Shown here one piece after another: positions 6,720-13,910 of a DNA stretch of 17,959 nucleotides. The notes beneath the pieces were generated by a model. The model was given only the letters and a program-made list of their open reading frames with translations, made no database searches and had not been told where the DNA came from. The stretch is from the NCBI GenBank assembly GCA_016928495.1, contig JAFGKQ010000139.1:1-17959 (forward strand), written 5' to 3'. Each line of letters opens with the position of its first letter. Within the stretch, counting starts at the first letter, position 1. This DNA comes from Candidatus Fermentibacterales bacterium (GTDB lineage: Bacteria; Fermentibacterota; Fermentibacteria; Fermentibacterales; JAFGKQ01). The translations under genes were made by a program, and so were the position numbers.

Positions 6720-7938
6720 CTCCGCCCACTCCTTCCAGAAGGTGCCCCAGCTTATCCCTCTTGGTCCTGAGGTATCTGATGTTGTTCTCGTTGGGCTCGA
6801 CCTCTATTCCCACTCTTCCGACGATGTCGAGGCCGTAGCCGTGCAGTCCGACCATCTTCCGGGGATTGTTGGTCATGAGCCTTATGGTGCTCAGGCCAAG
6901 GTCCGCCAGTATCTGTGCGCCGATGCCGTAATCACGCATGTCGGCCGAATAGCCGAGCCTCTCGTTAGCCTCGACCGTGTCGAGCCCGCACTCCTGTAGC
7001 CTGTATGCCTTTATCTTGCTGGACAGCCCGATGCCACGGCCCTCCTGGGCCATGTAGAGCAGAATCCCGAGGCCCTCGGCCTGTATCATCCGCATCGCCT
7101 CGTGAAGCTGCTCTCCGCAGTCACAACGCAGGGACCCGAAGACGTCTCCCGTGAGGCACTCCGAATGGACTCTGACCAGGACGTTCTCCTTTCCCTCCAC
7201 GTCGCCCTTCACGAGGGCCAGGTGCGTCCTGTCGTCGAGATCGCTCGCGAACACTATCACATCGAACTCACCGAAGGCGGTCGGCAGCATCGCCCTCGCG
7301 ATCCTCCGGACCAGCTTCTCCTTCTGGCGACGATACCGGACCAGGCTTTCGACGGTCGTGAGCCTGAGGCCATGCGCGGAAGCGAAGGCCTCCAGCTCGG
7401 GCGTCCTCGCCATGGTGCCGTCCGGGTTCATGATCTCGCAGAGCACGCCGGCCGGGACAAGCCCCGCGAGCCTGGCCAGATCCACGGCCGCCTCGGTGTG
7501 CCCCGTTCGCCTCAGGACGCCCCCCTCCCGTGCGGCCAGAGGGAAGACGTGCCCGGGCCGCGCCAGGTCCTCGGGTCTCGAGGAGGGGTCTATCGCCACT
7601 GCTATGGTCCTGGCCCTGTCAGCGGCGGAGATGCCTGTGGTGACGCCTTCTGCCGCGTCGATGCTGACCATGTAGGCTGTCTCGTGGAGCGCCGTGCTCC
7701 TCGAGACCATCTCCCCGATCTGAAGGCGATCGAGGTCGGCCCGCGTCATCGCGAGGCAGATCAGCCCTCGTCCGTGGGTAGCCATGAAGTTGATGGCTTC
7801 GGGATTGCACCTTTCGGCCGCTATGATGAGGTCTCCCTCGTTCTCGCGACCCTCATCGTCGGTAACGATGATCATCTCGCCCCTCGAGAAGGCCTCTATC
7901 GCTTCCTCGGCGGACGACACGTGATCCTCGTCTGTCAC
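6703..7938 (-). CDS. ribBA: bifunctional 3,4-dihydroxy-2-butanone-4-phosphate synthase / GTP cyclohydrolase II
   Basis: The 411-residue protein joins both entry enzymes of riboflavin synthesis. Residues of about 1-200 form DHBP synthase, which makes the four-carbon unit from ribulose-5-phosphate. They include DDEGRENEGDLIIAAE, ATHGRGLICLAM, RTGHTEAAVDLARLAGL and CEIMNPDGTMAR. Residues of about 205-411 form GTP cyclohydrolase II, with the zinc cysteines in SECLTGDVFGSLRCDCGEQ, MAQEGRGIGL, and the late RDYGIGAQIL and LMTNNPRK motifs. Both halves look intact. The start is GTG 7938, which overlaps the ribE stop by four bases (GTGA) and follows a GGAGAGAGG purine stretch. The downstream end overlaps ribH by 17 bases. 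Confidence 0.97.
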   Translation of the reverse strand: MTDEDHVSSAEEAIEAFSRGEMIIVTDDEGRENEGDLIIAAERCNPEAINFMATHGRGLICLAMTRADLDRLQIGEMVSRSTALHETAYMVSIDAAEGVTTGISAADRARTIAVAIDPSSRPEDLARPGHVFPLAAREGGVLRRTGHTEAAVDLARLAGLVPAGVLCEIMNPDGTMARTPELEAFASAHGLRLTTVESLVRYRRQKEKLVRRIARAMLPTAFGEFDVIVFASDLDDRTHLALVKGDVEGKENVLVRVHSECLTGDVFGSLRCDCGEQLHEAMRMIQAEGLGILLYMAQEGRGIGLSSKIKAYRLQECGLDTVEANERLGYSADMRDYGIGAQILADLGLSTIRLMTNNPRKMVGLHGYGLDIVGRVGIEVEPNENNIRYLRTKRDKLGHLLEGVGGDGVDS

Positions 7939-8555
7939 TGGAGCCTCTCTCCACTCGATTCACCCCGTGCGGCGGGGCTTCCCTTTCCCTGAACGTACTT
8001 GCCAAGGATATCGAACTCTATGTTCACCTCGGAACCGCTCCTCCAGGAGCCCGCAGTCGTGGAGGAAAGAGTGTGCGGCACCAGCACGACACGGGCGCAG
8101 GCCTTCTCGGGATCGATTCCCGTAACGGTGAGACCGACTCCGCTCACGCAGATCGAGCCCTTCTCCACCACGAGCGCACGGCAGGAAGGGTCGAAGCGTA
8201 TCCGGACCTCCCGGTCGCCCCCCGGCAGAGCAGAGATCCCGGTAACCCTCCCCGGGGAGTCCACGTGCCCGGTGACCACGTGCCCGCCCAGCCTTGCTCC
8301 GACGCCAAGGGCCCTCTCGAGGTTCACCCGCGTTCCTCTACGGTAGGCTCGGGCGATCCCCCGCTTCATGGTCTCCCGGCTCAAATGGGCGGTAAAGGCG
8401 GAGCGCCTGGCCTCGACCGACTCGACGGTCAGACACGCTCCGTCCACGCAGACGCTCTCGCCCGCCGAGAGCTCGCGGGCGAAGCGGCACTCCACGCGCA
8501 AGGCCGGAGGCGGATCCAGCACTCTGCCCACTTCCTCGATCAGCCCCGTGAACAA
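7935..8555 (-). CDS. ribE: riboflavin synthase alpha chain
   Basis: The enzyme dismutates two 6,7-dimethyl-8-ribityllumazine molecules into riboflavin and the pyrimidine precursor. The 206-residue protein shows the two tandem lumazine-binding domains. The first runs from MFTGLIEEVGRV through GACLTVE, TMKRG and GARLGGHVVTGHVD. The second carries KGSICVSGVGLTVTGID, LVPHTLSSTTAG and VNIEFDILGKYV. The start must be TTG 8555, because every family member begins MFTGL(I/V)E and GGAGGG lies six bases upstream (8567-8562). The longer open frame upstream is antisense-free coding of ribD in another frame. It overlaps ribD by 16 bases and ribBA by 4, so translation is probably coupled. Confidence 0.96.
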   Translation of the reverse strand: MFTGLIEEVGRVLDPPPALRVECRFARELSAGESVCVDGACLTVESVEARRSAFTAHLSRETMKRGIARAYRRGTRVNLERALGVGARLGGHVVTGHVDSPGRVTGISALPGGDREVRIRFDPSCRALVVEKGSICVSGVGLTVTGIDPEKACARVVLVPHTLSSTTAGSWRSGSEVNIEFDILGKYVQGKGSPAARGESSGERLQ

Positions 8556-9673
8556 ACCCTGCCCTCCATCATGAGATCCCCTGATCCGAAGCGAGTCGAG
8601 CTGACGTCTTCGAGCCTTATGGTGCCATCGAGGCCCTCGATCCCGAGCTGCCCAAGAGATGGCTGACCCTCGGCCCCCAGGAATAGCGGCGCCACGAACC
8701 ACGTGACCCGGGCGACGAGCTTCTCTCTCATGAGGGATGCCGCTAGTGTCGCTCCCCCCTCACACAGCACCCGGCCCAGGCCTTCCGCCGCCGTACGCCG
8801 CAACAGGGCATCAAGATCCACCCGGGAGCCCCGTGCCGATCCGTCCTCCCCTATCTCCCAGATCTTCACCCGGTCGGGGAGATCCCTGCTCGAGCAGGGA
8901 CCGGCGCACGCCAGAACGGAAGGCGCAGCGTCCGAGAAAGCCCTGAGAGAGCCGGGCAAAGGGCGCGCTCCGGCGGCAATCAGTCTGACCGGCGGCGTCC
9001 CCGAGCCGGAGCCGAACCGCACGGTGAGCTCGGGATCGTCCCGGATGGCGGTGCCAGCCCCTACGAGTACCGCGGAAGCCCCGGCACGCATCGCGTGAAC
9101 GGCGGCACGGGCTTCCTGACCGGTGATCCACCTGCTGGAGCCATCAGCGGCAGCAGACCTTCCGTCCAGGCTGGAGGCCATCTTCAGGTGGACGAAGCTC
9201 CTCCCGGTCCCCGCATAGTGGACGTAGACCTCGTTCAGGTCAGATGCCTCCCGTGTGAGCACCCCTTCCACCACGTCGAGCCCTCCGGTCCTGAGCTCCT
9301 CGCAGCCCCTGCCGTCCACCCTCGGGTCGGGGTCCCTCATCGCCACCACCACCCGCGACACGCCGGCCTCCAGTATGCTCCTGGTGCAGGGCCCGGTCCG
9401 CCCATGGTGGCAGCACGGCTCGAGCGTCACGATGAGAGTGCCCCCCCTGGCCCTCTCGCCGGCCTCGGCGAGGGCCTCCACTTCCGCGTGCGGCTCGCCG
9501 CAGCACCGGTGGTATCCCTCACCGGCGATGTGGCCGTCCGGCCCCAGCAGCACCGCGCCGACGAGTGGGTTCGGGAAGGTCCTTCCGCGCGCACGAGAGG
9601 CGAGCTCGAGGGCGCGCCTCATGGCCGCTGTCTCCTCCGCGGTGGCGGGCGTGCCGGACGGCTCGGGTGGCAT
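8540..9673 (-). CDS. ribD: bifunctional diaminohydroxyphosphoribosylaminopyrimidine deaminase / 5-amino-6-(5-phosphoribosylamino)uracil reductase
   Basis: The 377-residue enzyme carries out the deamination and side-chain reduction that follow GTP cyclohydrolase II. The N-terminal deaminase has its zinc ligands in PHAEVEAL (His62, proton donor Glu64) and in EPCCHHGRTGPC (Cys87, Cys96), plus the substrate segment RTFPNPLVGAV. The C-terminal NADPH-dependent reductase begins around residue 165 with FVHLKMASSLDGRSA, then DGSSRWITG, GAGTAIRDDPELTVR and LCEGGATLAASLM. The start codon follows directly on the TAG of the lipoprotein gene (TAGATG), so ribosomes probably reinitiate. The initial 17 residues lie before the usual start of the fold, and Met18 is an alternative start. 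Confidence 0.96.
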   Translation of the reverse strand: MPPEPSGTPATAEETAAMRRALELASRARGRTFPNPLVGAVLLGPDGHIAGEGYHRCCGEPHAEVEALAEAGERARGGTLIVTLEPCCHHGRTGPCTRSILEAGVSRVVVAMRDPDPRVDGRGCEELRTGGLDVVEGVLTREASDLNEVYVHYAGTGRSFVHLKMASSLDGRSAAADGSSRWITGQEARAAVHAMRAGASAVLVGAGTAIRDDPELTVRFGSGSGTPPVRLIAAGARPLPGSLRAFSDAAPSVLACAGPCSSRDLPDRVKIWEIGEDGSARGSRVDLDALLRRTAAEGLGRVLCEGGATLAASLMREKLVARVTWFVAPLFLGAEGQPSLGQLGIEGLDGTIRLEDVSSTRFGSGDLMMEGRVCSRG

Positions 9674-11140
9674 CTAGTCCATCCCCGGCCCCGGCGCGGG
9701 CTGCCCCGCATCATCCTGCCGGATCTCGGCCACGCTGAGCCTGCCCATGGCGGACATGATCACCTGCTGGGCCTCGAGGCTTCCGGTGGCCAGGACTATG
9801 TGGGTTGCGTCAGCCACGTTCTGGCCGAGGGTGGGGTCCATCGCGACCCACTCCCCGACATAGACCATGGGCCAGGCATGATAGCCAAACCTGTCATAGA
9901 GGTACACGATTCCAGCGCAGGTCCTTGCGGGGATCCCGGCAGCTCTGGCCAGAGCCACGAAGAGCACGGTGTGCTCGTTGCAGTCGCCCTTCCTGCTCTC
10001 CAGCACCTCGACGGCAGAGGGAAGCGAGACGGTAGGGGTCTTCTCCAGTGCGTCATGGACGAAGTTCCCGATTATCAGCGCGGCTTCCCACGAGTCCTCG
10101 ACGTCCCCGACCAGGCTGTCGGCGAGCCTGACGATGGAGGAGTCTTCGACCTGGATCATGTGATCGCCCTCCAGGAACTCGAACATGGTCGAGTCCACGG
10201 CCACCGGCCTCGGGACGGGGGCCCCCGGTGGAGCCGCCCTGACACGGACGATCGGGGGGTCCGCCGTCTGCACCGGCGGATAGTCGAGTTCGAAGGCGCT
10301 CCAGTCGATGTCACCTTCGAGCAGGAAGACCCTCTCGCCGGGATCGCGGGGCCTCTCGATCCGGGTGGACGGAACGGCAAACACCTCGTAGAGGTCCCTC
10401 GTGCTGGTGGAGCCGCCCTCCTGGTCCGGAGGCACCCTGGTCAGCACCATGTTGAAGCTGCTCTCTCTCTCCTCGATCAGCTCTCCGTTCCAGATCCACG
10501 CCATGGTCGTGGTGCCGAGGTGGGCGATCCGGAGCCTTGTGGCCTCCACCGAATCTCCCAGGAAGAGCTTGCGTTCCGTTCCGTCGAATGATACGGTGGC
10601 CTGGCTGACCGTTCCGGTGGTCGGATCGAAGGCCGAGAAGGTCCGCTCCTGGCCCTCGGACCAGGTCATCATGGCCGAGGCAACGTCCACAACGGCAGGT
10701 ACGTAGTCCGTTTCGCCGAGCCCCGTGCTGAAGGACATGGTCCTCCCGGCCGACTCTACCCGGGTGAAGAGAGAGTCGCCCCTCCTCTCGGTGCTCGTCT
10801 CTATCCTCGTCGGGCCGTTGTCCAGCGTGAACCGCATCCTGCCGAGGTCCAGCTCTGGCCCGGTGAAGGCTTCTATCTCCATGCGGACGAGCTGCTGCTG
10901 GCCCATGAGCACCAGGTTCCAGTCGGTGGTCTGGACCACCCTTGCGGAGTCCGGGCCCCATGGCTGTATGAGCAGGTCCATATAGCCTACATCCTCCCCT
11001 CTGAGGGAGACTGCGAAGCGCTGACGCCCGACCGTGAGAGAGCCGAAGGTCGAGTCGTCGCCCGGGGCCGGGCTCCCGCAGGAGCAGACGACCAGAGCCA
11101 GGCAGCCGCAGGCGGACAGCAGAAGGCTCGAGGTCCTCAT
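9674..11140 (-). CDS. lipoprotein with a transglutaminase-like (papain-fold) domain
   Basis: The 488-residue protein opens with MRTSS, a hydrophobic core and a VVCSC-GSP segment that looks like a lipobox, although Cys at the -2 position is unusual. Lipid anchoring is therefore probable but not certain. The middle 300 residues are beta-rich (TFDPTTGTVSQATVSF-type strands) and match no family I recognise. The C-terminal part is a transglutaminase-like domain with an intact triad: Cys387 in RKGDCNEH, His421 in GYHAWPMV and Asp435 in AMDPT. Such bacterial domains are usually proteases or crosslinking enzymes. The start (ATGA overlap with wecB) has GGAGGTGA six bases upstream. Its placement between wecB and ribD links it transcriptionally to both. 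Envelope function is inferred and the substrate is unknown. Confidence 0.85.
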   Translation of the reverse strand: MRTSSLLLSACGCLALVVCSCGSPAPGDDSTFGSLTVGRQRFAVSLRGEDVGYMDLLIQPWGPDSARVVQTTDWNLVLMGQQQLVRMEIEAFTGPELDLGRMRFTLDNGPTRIETSTERRGDSLFTRVESAGRTMSFSTGLGETDYVPAVVDVASAMMTWSEGQERTFSAFDPTTGTVSQATVSFDGTERKLFLGDSVEATRLRIAHLGTTTMAWIWNGELIEERESSFNMVLTRVPPDQEGGSTSTRDLYEVFAVPSTRIERPRDPGERVFLLEGDIDWSAFELDYPPVQTADPPIVRVRAAPPGAPVPRPVAVDSTMFEFLEGDHMIQVEDSSIVRLADSLVGDVEDSWEAALIIGNFVHDALEKTPTVSLPSAVEVLESRKGDCNEHTVLFVALARAAGIPARTCAGIVYLYDRFGYHAWPMVYVGEWVAMDPTLGQNVADATHIVLATGSLEAQQVIMSAMGRLSVAEIRQDDAGQPAPGPGMD

Positions 11141-12243
11141 CTCGAGTCACCTCCATCAGGCCCGGGGCCATCGCGGTCCAGGAAGGAGCATATCGCCCGG
11201 GCGATGCGCTCTCCGGCACGTCCATCCCAGAAGGGGATCGAGGCAGGATGGGCAGGCCTTCTCGCGATCGCCTCGCCGAGCACGCCCGGAAGCTCGTCGG
11301 GCTCGGGACAGAGCACGTTGGTGCCGATCGACAGGGTAACGGGGCGTTCCGTGTTCTCCCGCAGAGTAACGCAAGGGACACCCAGCACGGAGGTTTCCTC
11401 CTGGACTCCTCCCGAGTCCGTGAGCACGGCGCTCGCCCTTTCCTCGAGCCCTATGAACGACAGGTAGTCCATGGGCTTCCGCAGGTCGAGATTGCCGGGA
11501 AGCGAGGAGAGCAGGCCGGATCCCTCGAAAGCGGCCATGGTCCTTGGATGAGCGGGAAACAGGAACTCGACGTCCGGCGTGGCGGCCATCGCCGCCACAA
11601 TCCTCGCCAGGCGGGCAGGATCGTCCACGTTCGACGGCCTGTGCAGCGTCACCAGACAGAACGGGCCGGAGGGGCACCTCGCCCCAGCCTCCCTGGCTCT
11701 TGGCAGCAGGCGGAGCAGCGTGTCGATCATGGGGTTGCCCACCATCACCACCGTCTCCGATGATCTTCCCTCCCTGACCAGGTTGCCCCTTGCCTCCGGA
11801 CTAGTGATGAGCAGGAGGGAGGCGATCTGATCGGTCAGCACCCTGTTGATCTCCTCGGGCATTCGCCTGTCGAAGCTCCTGAGGCCGGCTTCGACATGGG
11901 CGACCGGCACGTTGTATCTGGCTGCAGTAAGAGCACATGCAACGGTCGAGTTGACGTCGCCGACAACCACGACCAGCTCCGGCAGCCCCGACGATCCCTG
12001 CGTGAGGACCTTCTCGTACTCGATCATTATCCTGGCGGTCTGCTCCGTGTTCGATGCCGAGCCTGCCCCCAGGTTGATATCAGGGGCAGGCAGCTCGAGC
12101 TGCTCGAAGAAGGCCTGCGACATCTCCCTGTCGTAGTGCTGCCCGGTGTGGACCAGCCTGAACGCGAGCCCTTCCGGGAGGCTTCGCACCACCGGATCTA
12201 CCTTCATGAAGTTCGGACGAGCGCCGCAGACGAGATCGATCAA
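11137..12243 (-). CDS. wecB: non-hydrolysing UDP-N-acetylglucosamine 2-epimerase
   Basis: The enzyme interconverts UDP-GlcNAc and UDP-ManNAc, supplying ManNAc-type sugars for surface polysaccharide. The GT-B-like fold shows CGARPNFMK at the N-terminus, HTGQHYD, GDVNSTVACALTA, HVEAGLRSFDRRMPEEINR with the catalytic acids, LVTLHRPSNVDDP (the HRREN position, here HRPSN), FPAHPRT, and LTDSGGVQEET with LRENTERPVT. The start is TTG 12243: GGAGGT lies five bases upstream (12254-12249), the protein then begins MIDLVCGARPN, and the length of 368 matches the family. A longer frame upstream would add 30 unrelated residues and run into rpiB. It overlaps the lipoprotein gene by four bases. Confidence 0.94.
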   Translation of the reverse strand: MIDLVCGARPNFMKVDPVVRSLPEGLAFRLVHTGQHYDREMSQAFFEQLELPAPDINLGAGSASNTEQTARIMIEYEKVLTQGSSGLPELVVVVGDVNSTVACALTAARYNVPVAHVEAGLRSFDRRMPEEINRVLTDQIASLLLITSPEARGNLVREGRSSETVVMVGNPMIDTLLRLLPRAREAGARCPSGPFCLVTLHRPSNVDDPARLARIVAAMAATPDVEFLFPAHPRTMAAFEGSGLLSSLPGNLDLRKPMDYLSFIGLEERASAVLTDSGGVQEETSVLGVPCVTLRENTERPVTLSIGTNVLCPEPDELPGVLGEAIARRPAHPASIPFWDGRAGERIARAICSFLDRDGPGPDGGDSR

Positions 12244-12277
12244 AGGGGACCTCCGGGGACGTTGTCCTGGGCCCGGC

Positions 12278-12733
12278 TCAGGAGGAAGGGCCCTCCTCGA
12301 TCTTGCGAACCCTTCTCTGGTGTCTTCCAGCATCGAAGGCAGCGCTCAGGAAGGTCTCGCAGATCCTCTCCGCCAGGTAGGGCGCCACATACCCCCCGGC
12401 CAGCACCAGCACGTTGGCGTCGTTGTGCCTCCTCGCGTACTCGGCGAGCAGCGGGCACGAGCAGAGAGCAGCTCTGATTCCGACGAACCTGTTGGCAGAC
12501 ATGCTCATGCCGAGACCGGTGTTACAGATCAGAACGCCTGCCTCGGCATCTCCCGCCAGAAGGCTGCGGCACACGAGGCGCGCCTGGTCCGGGTAGTCCA
12601 CCGACTCCTCGGAGAAGGCGCCGTGATCCACGACCTCGTGACCGGCCCTCTCCAGCCATTCACGCAGGTGCTCCTTCAACCGGAACCCCGCGTGATCGCT
12701 TCCTATTGCCAGTCTCAAGGCTTCGTCACGCAC
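12278..12733 (-). CDS. rpiB: ribose-5-phosphate isomerase B
   Basis: RpiB interconverts ribose-5-phosphate and ribulose-5-phosphate. The 151-residue protein has the family signature GSDHAGFRLKEHL, then DYPDQARLVCRSL, and the catalytic cysteine in ICNTGLGMSMSANR. It also has GIRAALC, ARRHNDANVLVLAGG with the catalytic His, and the phosphate-binding arginines in GRHQRRVRKIE. Ribulose-5-phosphate is the substrate of the DHBP synthase half of RibBA in the same run, which gives a metabolic reason for the linkage. GTG 12733 is used here, and TTG 12718, which gives MRLAIGSDHAG, is an alternative. Neither has a strong Shine-Dalgarno. It follows ptb by 6 bp. Confidence 0.95.
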   Translation of the reverse strand: MRDEALRLAIGSDHAGFRLKEHLREWLERAGHEVVDHGAFSEESVDYPDQARLVCRSLLAGDAEAGVLICNTGLGMSMSANRFVGIRAALCSCPLLAEYARRHNDANVLVLAGGYVAPYLAERICETFLSAAFDAGRHQRRVRKIEEGPSS

Positions 12734-12739
12734 CCGTCA

Positions 12740-13657
12740 TCAGCCGTGCAGGTGGCTGGCGATGAGGCTTGCGAGCACGAGGGAGCAGAGTTTCGACTCC
12801 GCCGAGTCGGCCCTCGACGTGAGCACTGCGGGGTGGGTCGCTCCCATGATGACGGCCGCCCCCTCCGCGTTCGAGAGGAAGAGCAGGGTCTTGTAGAGGA
12901 TGTTGCCCGCTTCGATGTCCGGGGTCAGGATGATGTCGACCTGACCGGCGACGCTGCTCTCGACCTTCTTGATCTTCTTCGACTCGAAGGAGACGGCGAG
13001 GTCGAGGGCAAGCGGGCCGTCGAACTCGACTCCGGTTATCTCCCCGTTCTCGACCATCTTCTTCATCCTGGCGGCCTCGAGGGTGCAAGGCATCTTGTCG
13101 TAGGGCACCTCCTTGGCGCAGACGTAGGTGGCCTTCGGCATCTCGATGCCGAGCGCCTTGGCCACGACGATCGCGTTGCGCAGGATCTCCACCTTCTGAT
13201 CGAAGTCGGGGGCGATATTCATGGCGGCATCGGTCACTATGAGGAGCTTCGGGTAGGTGGGCACGGTGAACGCCGCGACGTGGCTGAGAAGCCCCCCGCC
13301 CCTGATCCCGCTCTCCTTATCGAGAATCGCCTTCAGGTACGTGCTGCTCGAGACCAGTCCCTTCATCAGGATCTGGGCGCGGCCCTGGCGGATGAGCTCG
13401 ACGCCCTTCGCGGATGCGTCGGCATCGCCGGAAGCCTCGACGATCTCTATCCCCTTTATCTTCACCCCGGCTTCGATGGCGGCTTTGGCAATCTCTCCGG
13501 AATCGCCGACGAGCACGGCTTCGAGCATGTCCTGGTCCACGGCGGTCATCACAGCCGTGAGCGTCTCGACCTCGTCCGCCCTCACGACCGCGACCGTCTT
13601 CGAAGGAAGCTCCCTGGCCCGCTGCTTGAGTTCCTCGAGGCTCCTGATAGGCTCCAT
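12740..13657 (-). CDS. ptb: phosphate acetyl/butyryltransferase family protein (Ptb-like)
   Basis: The 305-residue protein is a phosphotransacylase, converting an acyl-CoA and phosphate to acyl-phosphate. Family segments are SKTVAVVRADEVETLTAV, VLVGDSGEI, GRAQILMKGLVSSSTYLKAIL with LDKESGIR, LLSHVAAFTVP, the nucleotide-site LLIVTDAAMNIAPD, and late MGATHPAVLTSRADSAESKL. This short architecture is typical of phosphate butyryltransferase rather than the longer Pta. Substrate choice cannot be settled by eye, and no acyl kinase (Buk/AckA) lies beside it in the window. It is the first gene of the ten-gene minus-strand run, and a promoter candidate lies 51 bases upstream. CAGGGGGTT just before the ATG is a plausible ribosome-binding site. 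Confidence 0.9.
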   Translation of the reverse strand: MEPIRSLEELKQRARELPSKTVAVVRADEVETLTAVMTAVDQDMLEAVLVGDSGEIAKAAIEAGVKIKGIEIVEASGDADASAKGVELIRQGRAQILMKGLVSSSTYLKAILDKESGIRGGGLLSHVAAFTVPTYPKLLIVTDAAMNIAPDFDQKVEILRNAIVVAKALGIEMPKATYVCAKEVPYDKMPCTLEAARMKKMVENGEITGVEFDGPLALDLAVSFESKKIKKVESSVAGQVDIILTPDIEAGNILYKTLLFLSNAEGAAVIMGATHPAVLTSRADSAESKLCSLVLASLIASHLHG

Positions 13658-13707
13658 CTCAACCCCCTGATTATTGCCGGGATCGTGCTTGCAGTCTTGA
13701 ACAGGCG

Positions 13708-13737
13708 AATATACCCGCGACCGGCCGAAACGGGCAA
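13708..13737 (-). promoter_or_regulatory. probable sigma70-type promoter of the ptb-rpiB-wecB-rib-nusB run
   Basis: On the minus strand TTGCCC (13737-13732) is followed after 18 bases by TATATT (13713-13708), the latter with one mismatch to consensus. Transcription would start near 13701, leaving a leader of about 44 bases. I see no other promoter or riboswitch ahead of the ten genes that follow. Confidence 0.5.
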
Positions 13738-13745
13738 GATCGCCG

Positions 13746-13774
13746 TTGACAAGAAGCGGAGCCTGCTCGAGATT
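13746..13774 (+). promoter_or_regulatory. weak promoter candidate for lysine 6-aminotransferase
   Basis: A perfect TTGACA (13746-13751) is followed 17 bases later by GAGATT (13769-13774), which matches only half of the -10 consensus. The 253-base gap between ptb and lat otherwise shows only the ptb promoter and the ribosome-binding site of lat. Confidence 0.25.
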
Positions 13775-13910
13775 TGGCAGGCGGTTCGTTCATCATCCCG
13801 GGATCGACGAAAAGCGGAAGGTTCTCGCCTGTCCGCGAGCTCTCCCGGAACATATCGCTCCCGATGCCGCCCCAGCGCGCCGGGGCACGACTCTCGGAGG
13901 TGTTACGGAC

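Noticed and set aside
9660-9700. FMN riboswitch expected upstream of ribD
   Set aside because: ribD begins directly after the lipoprotein stop, and I find no RFN-like conserved segments nearby.
9095-10591. Plus-strand open frame of 498 codons opposite ribD and the lipoprotein gene
   Set aside because: It has His/Gly/Arg-rich low-complexity content with no domain, and it is fully explained as a shadow of the two minus-strand genes.
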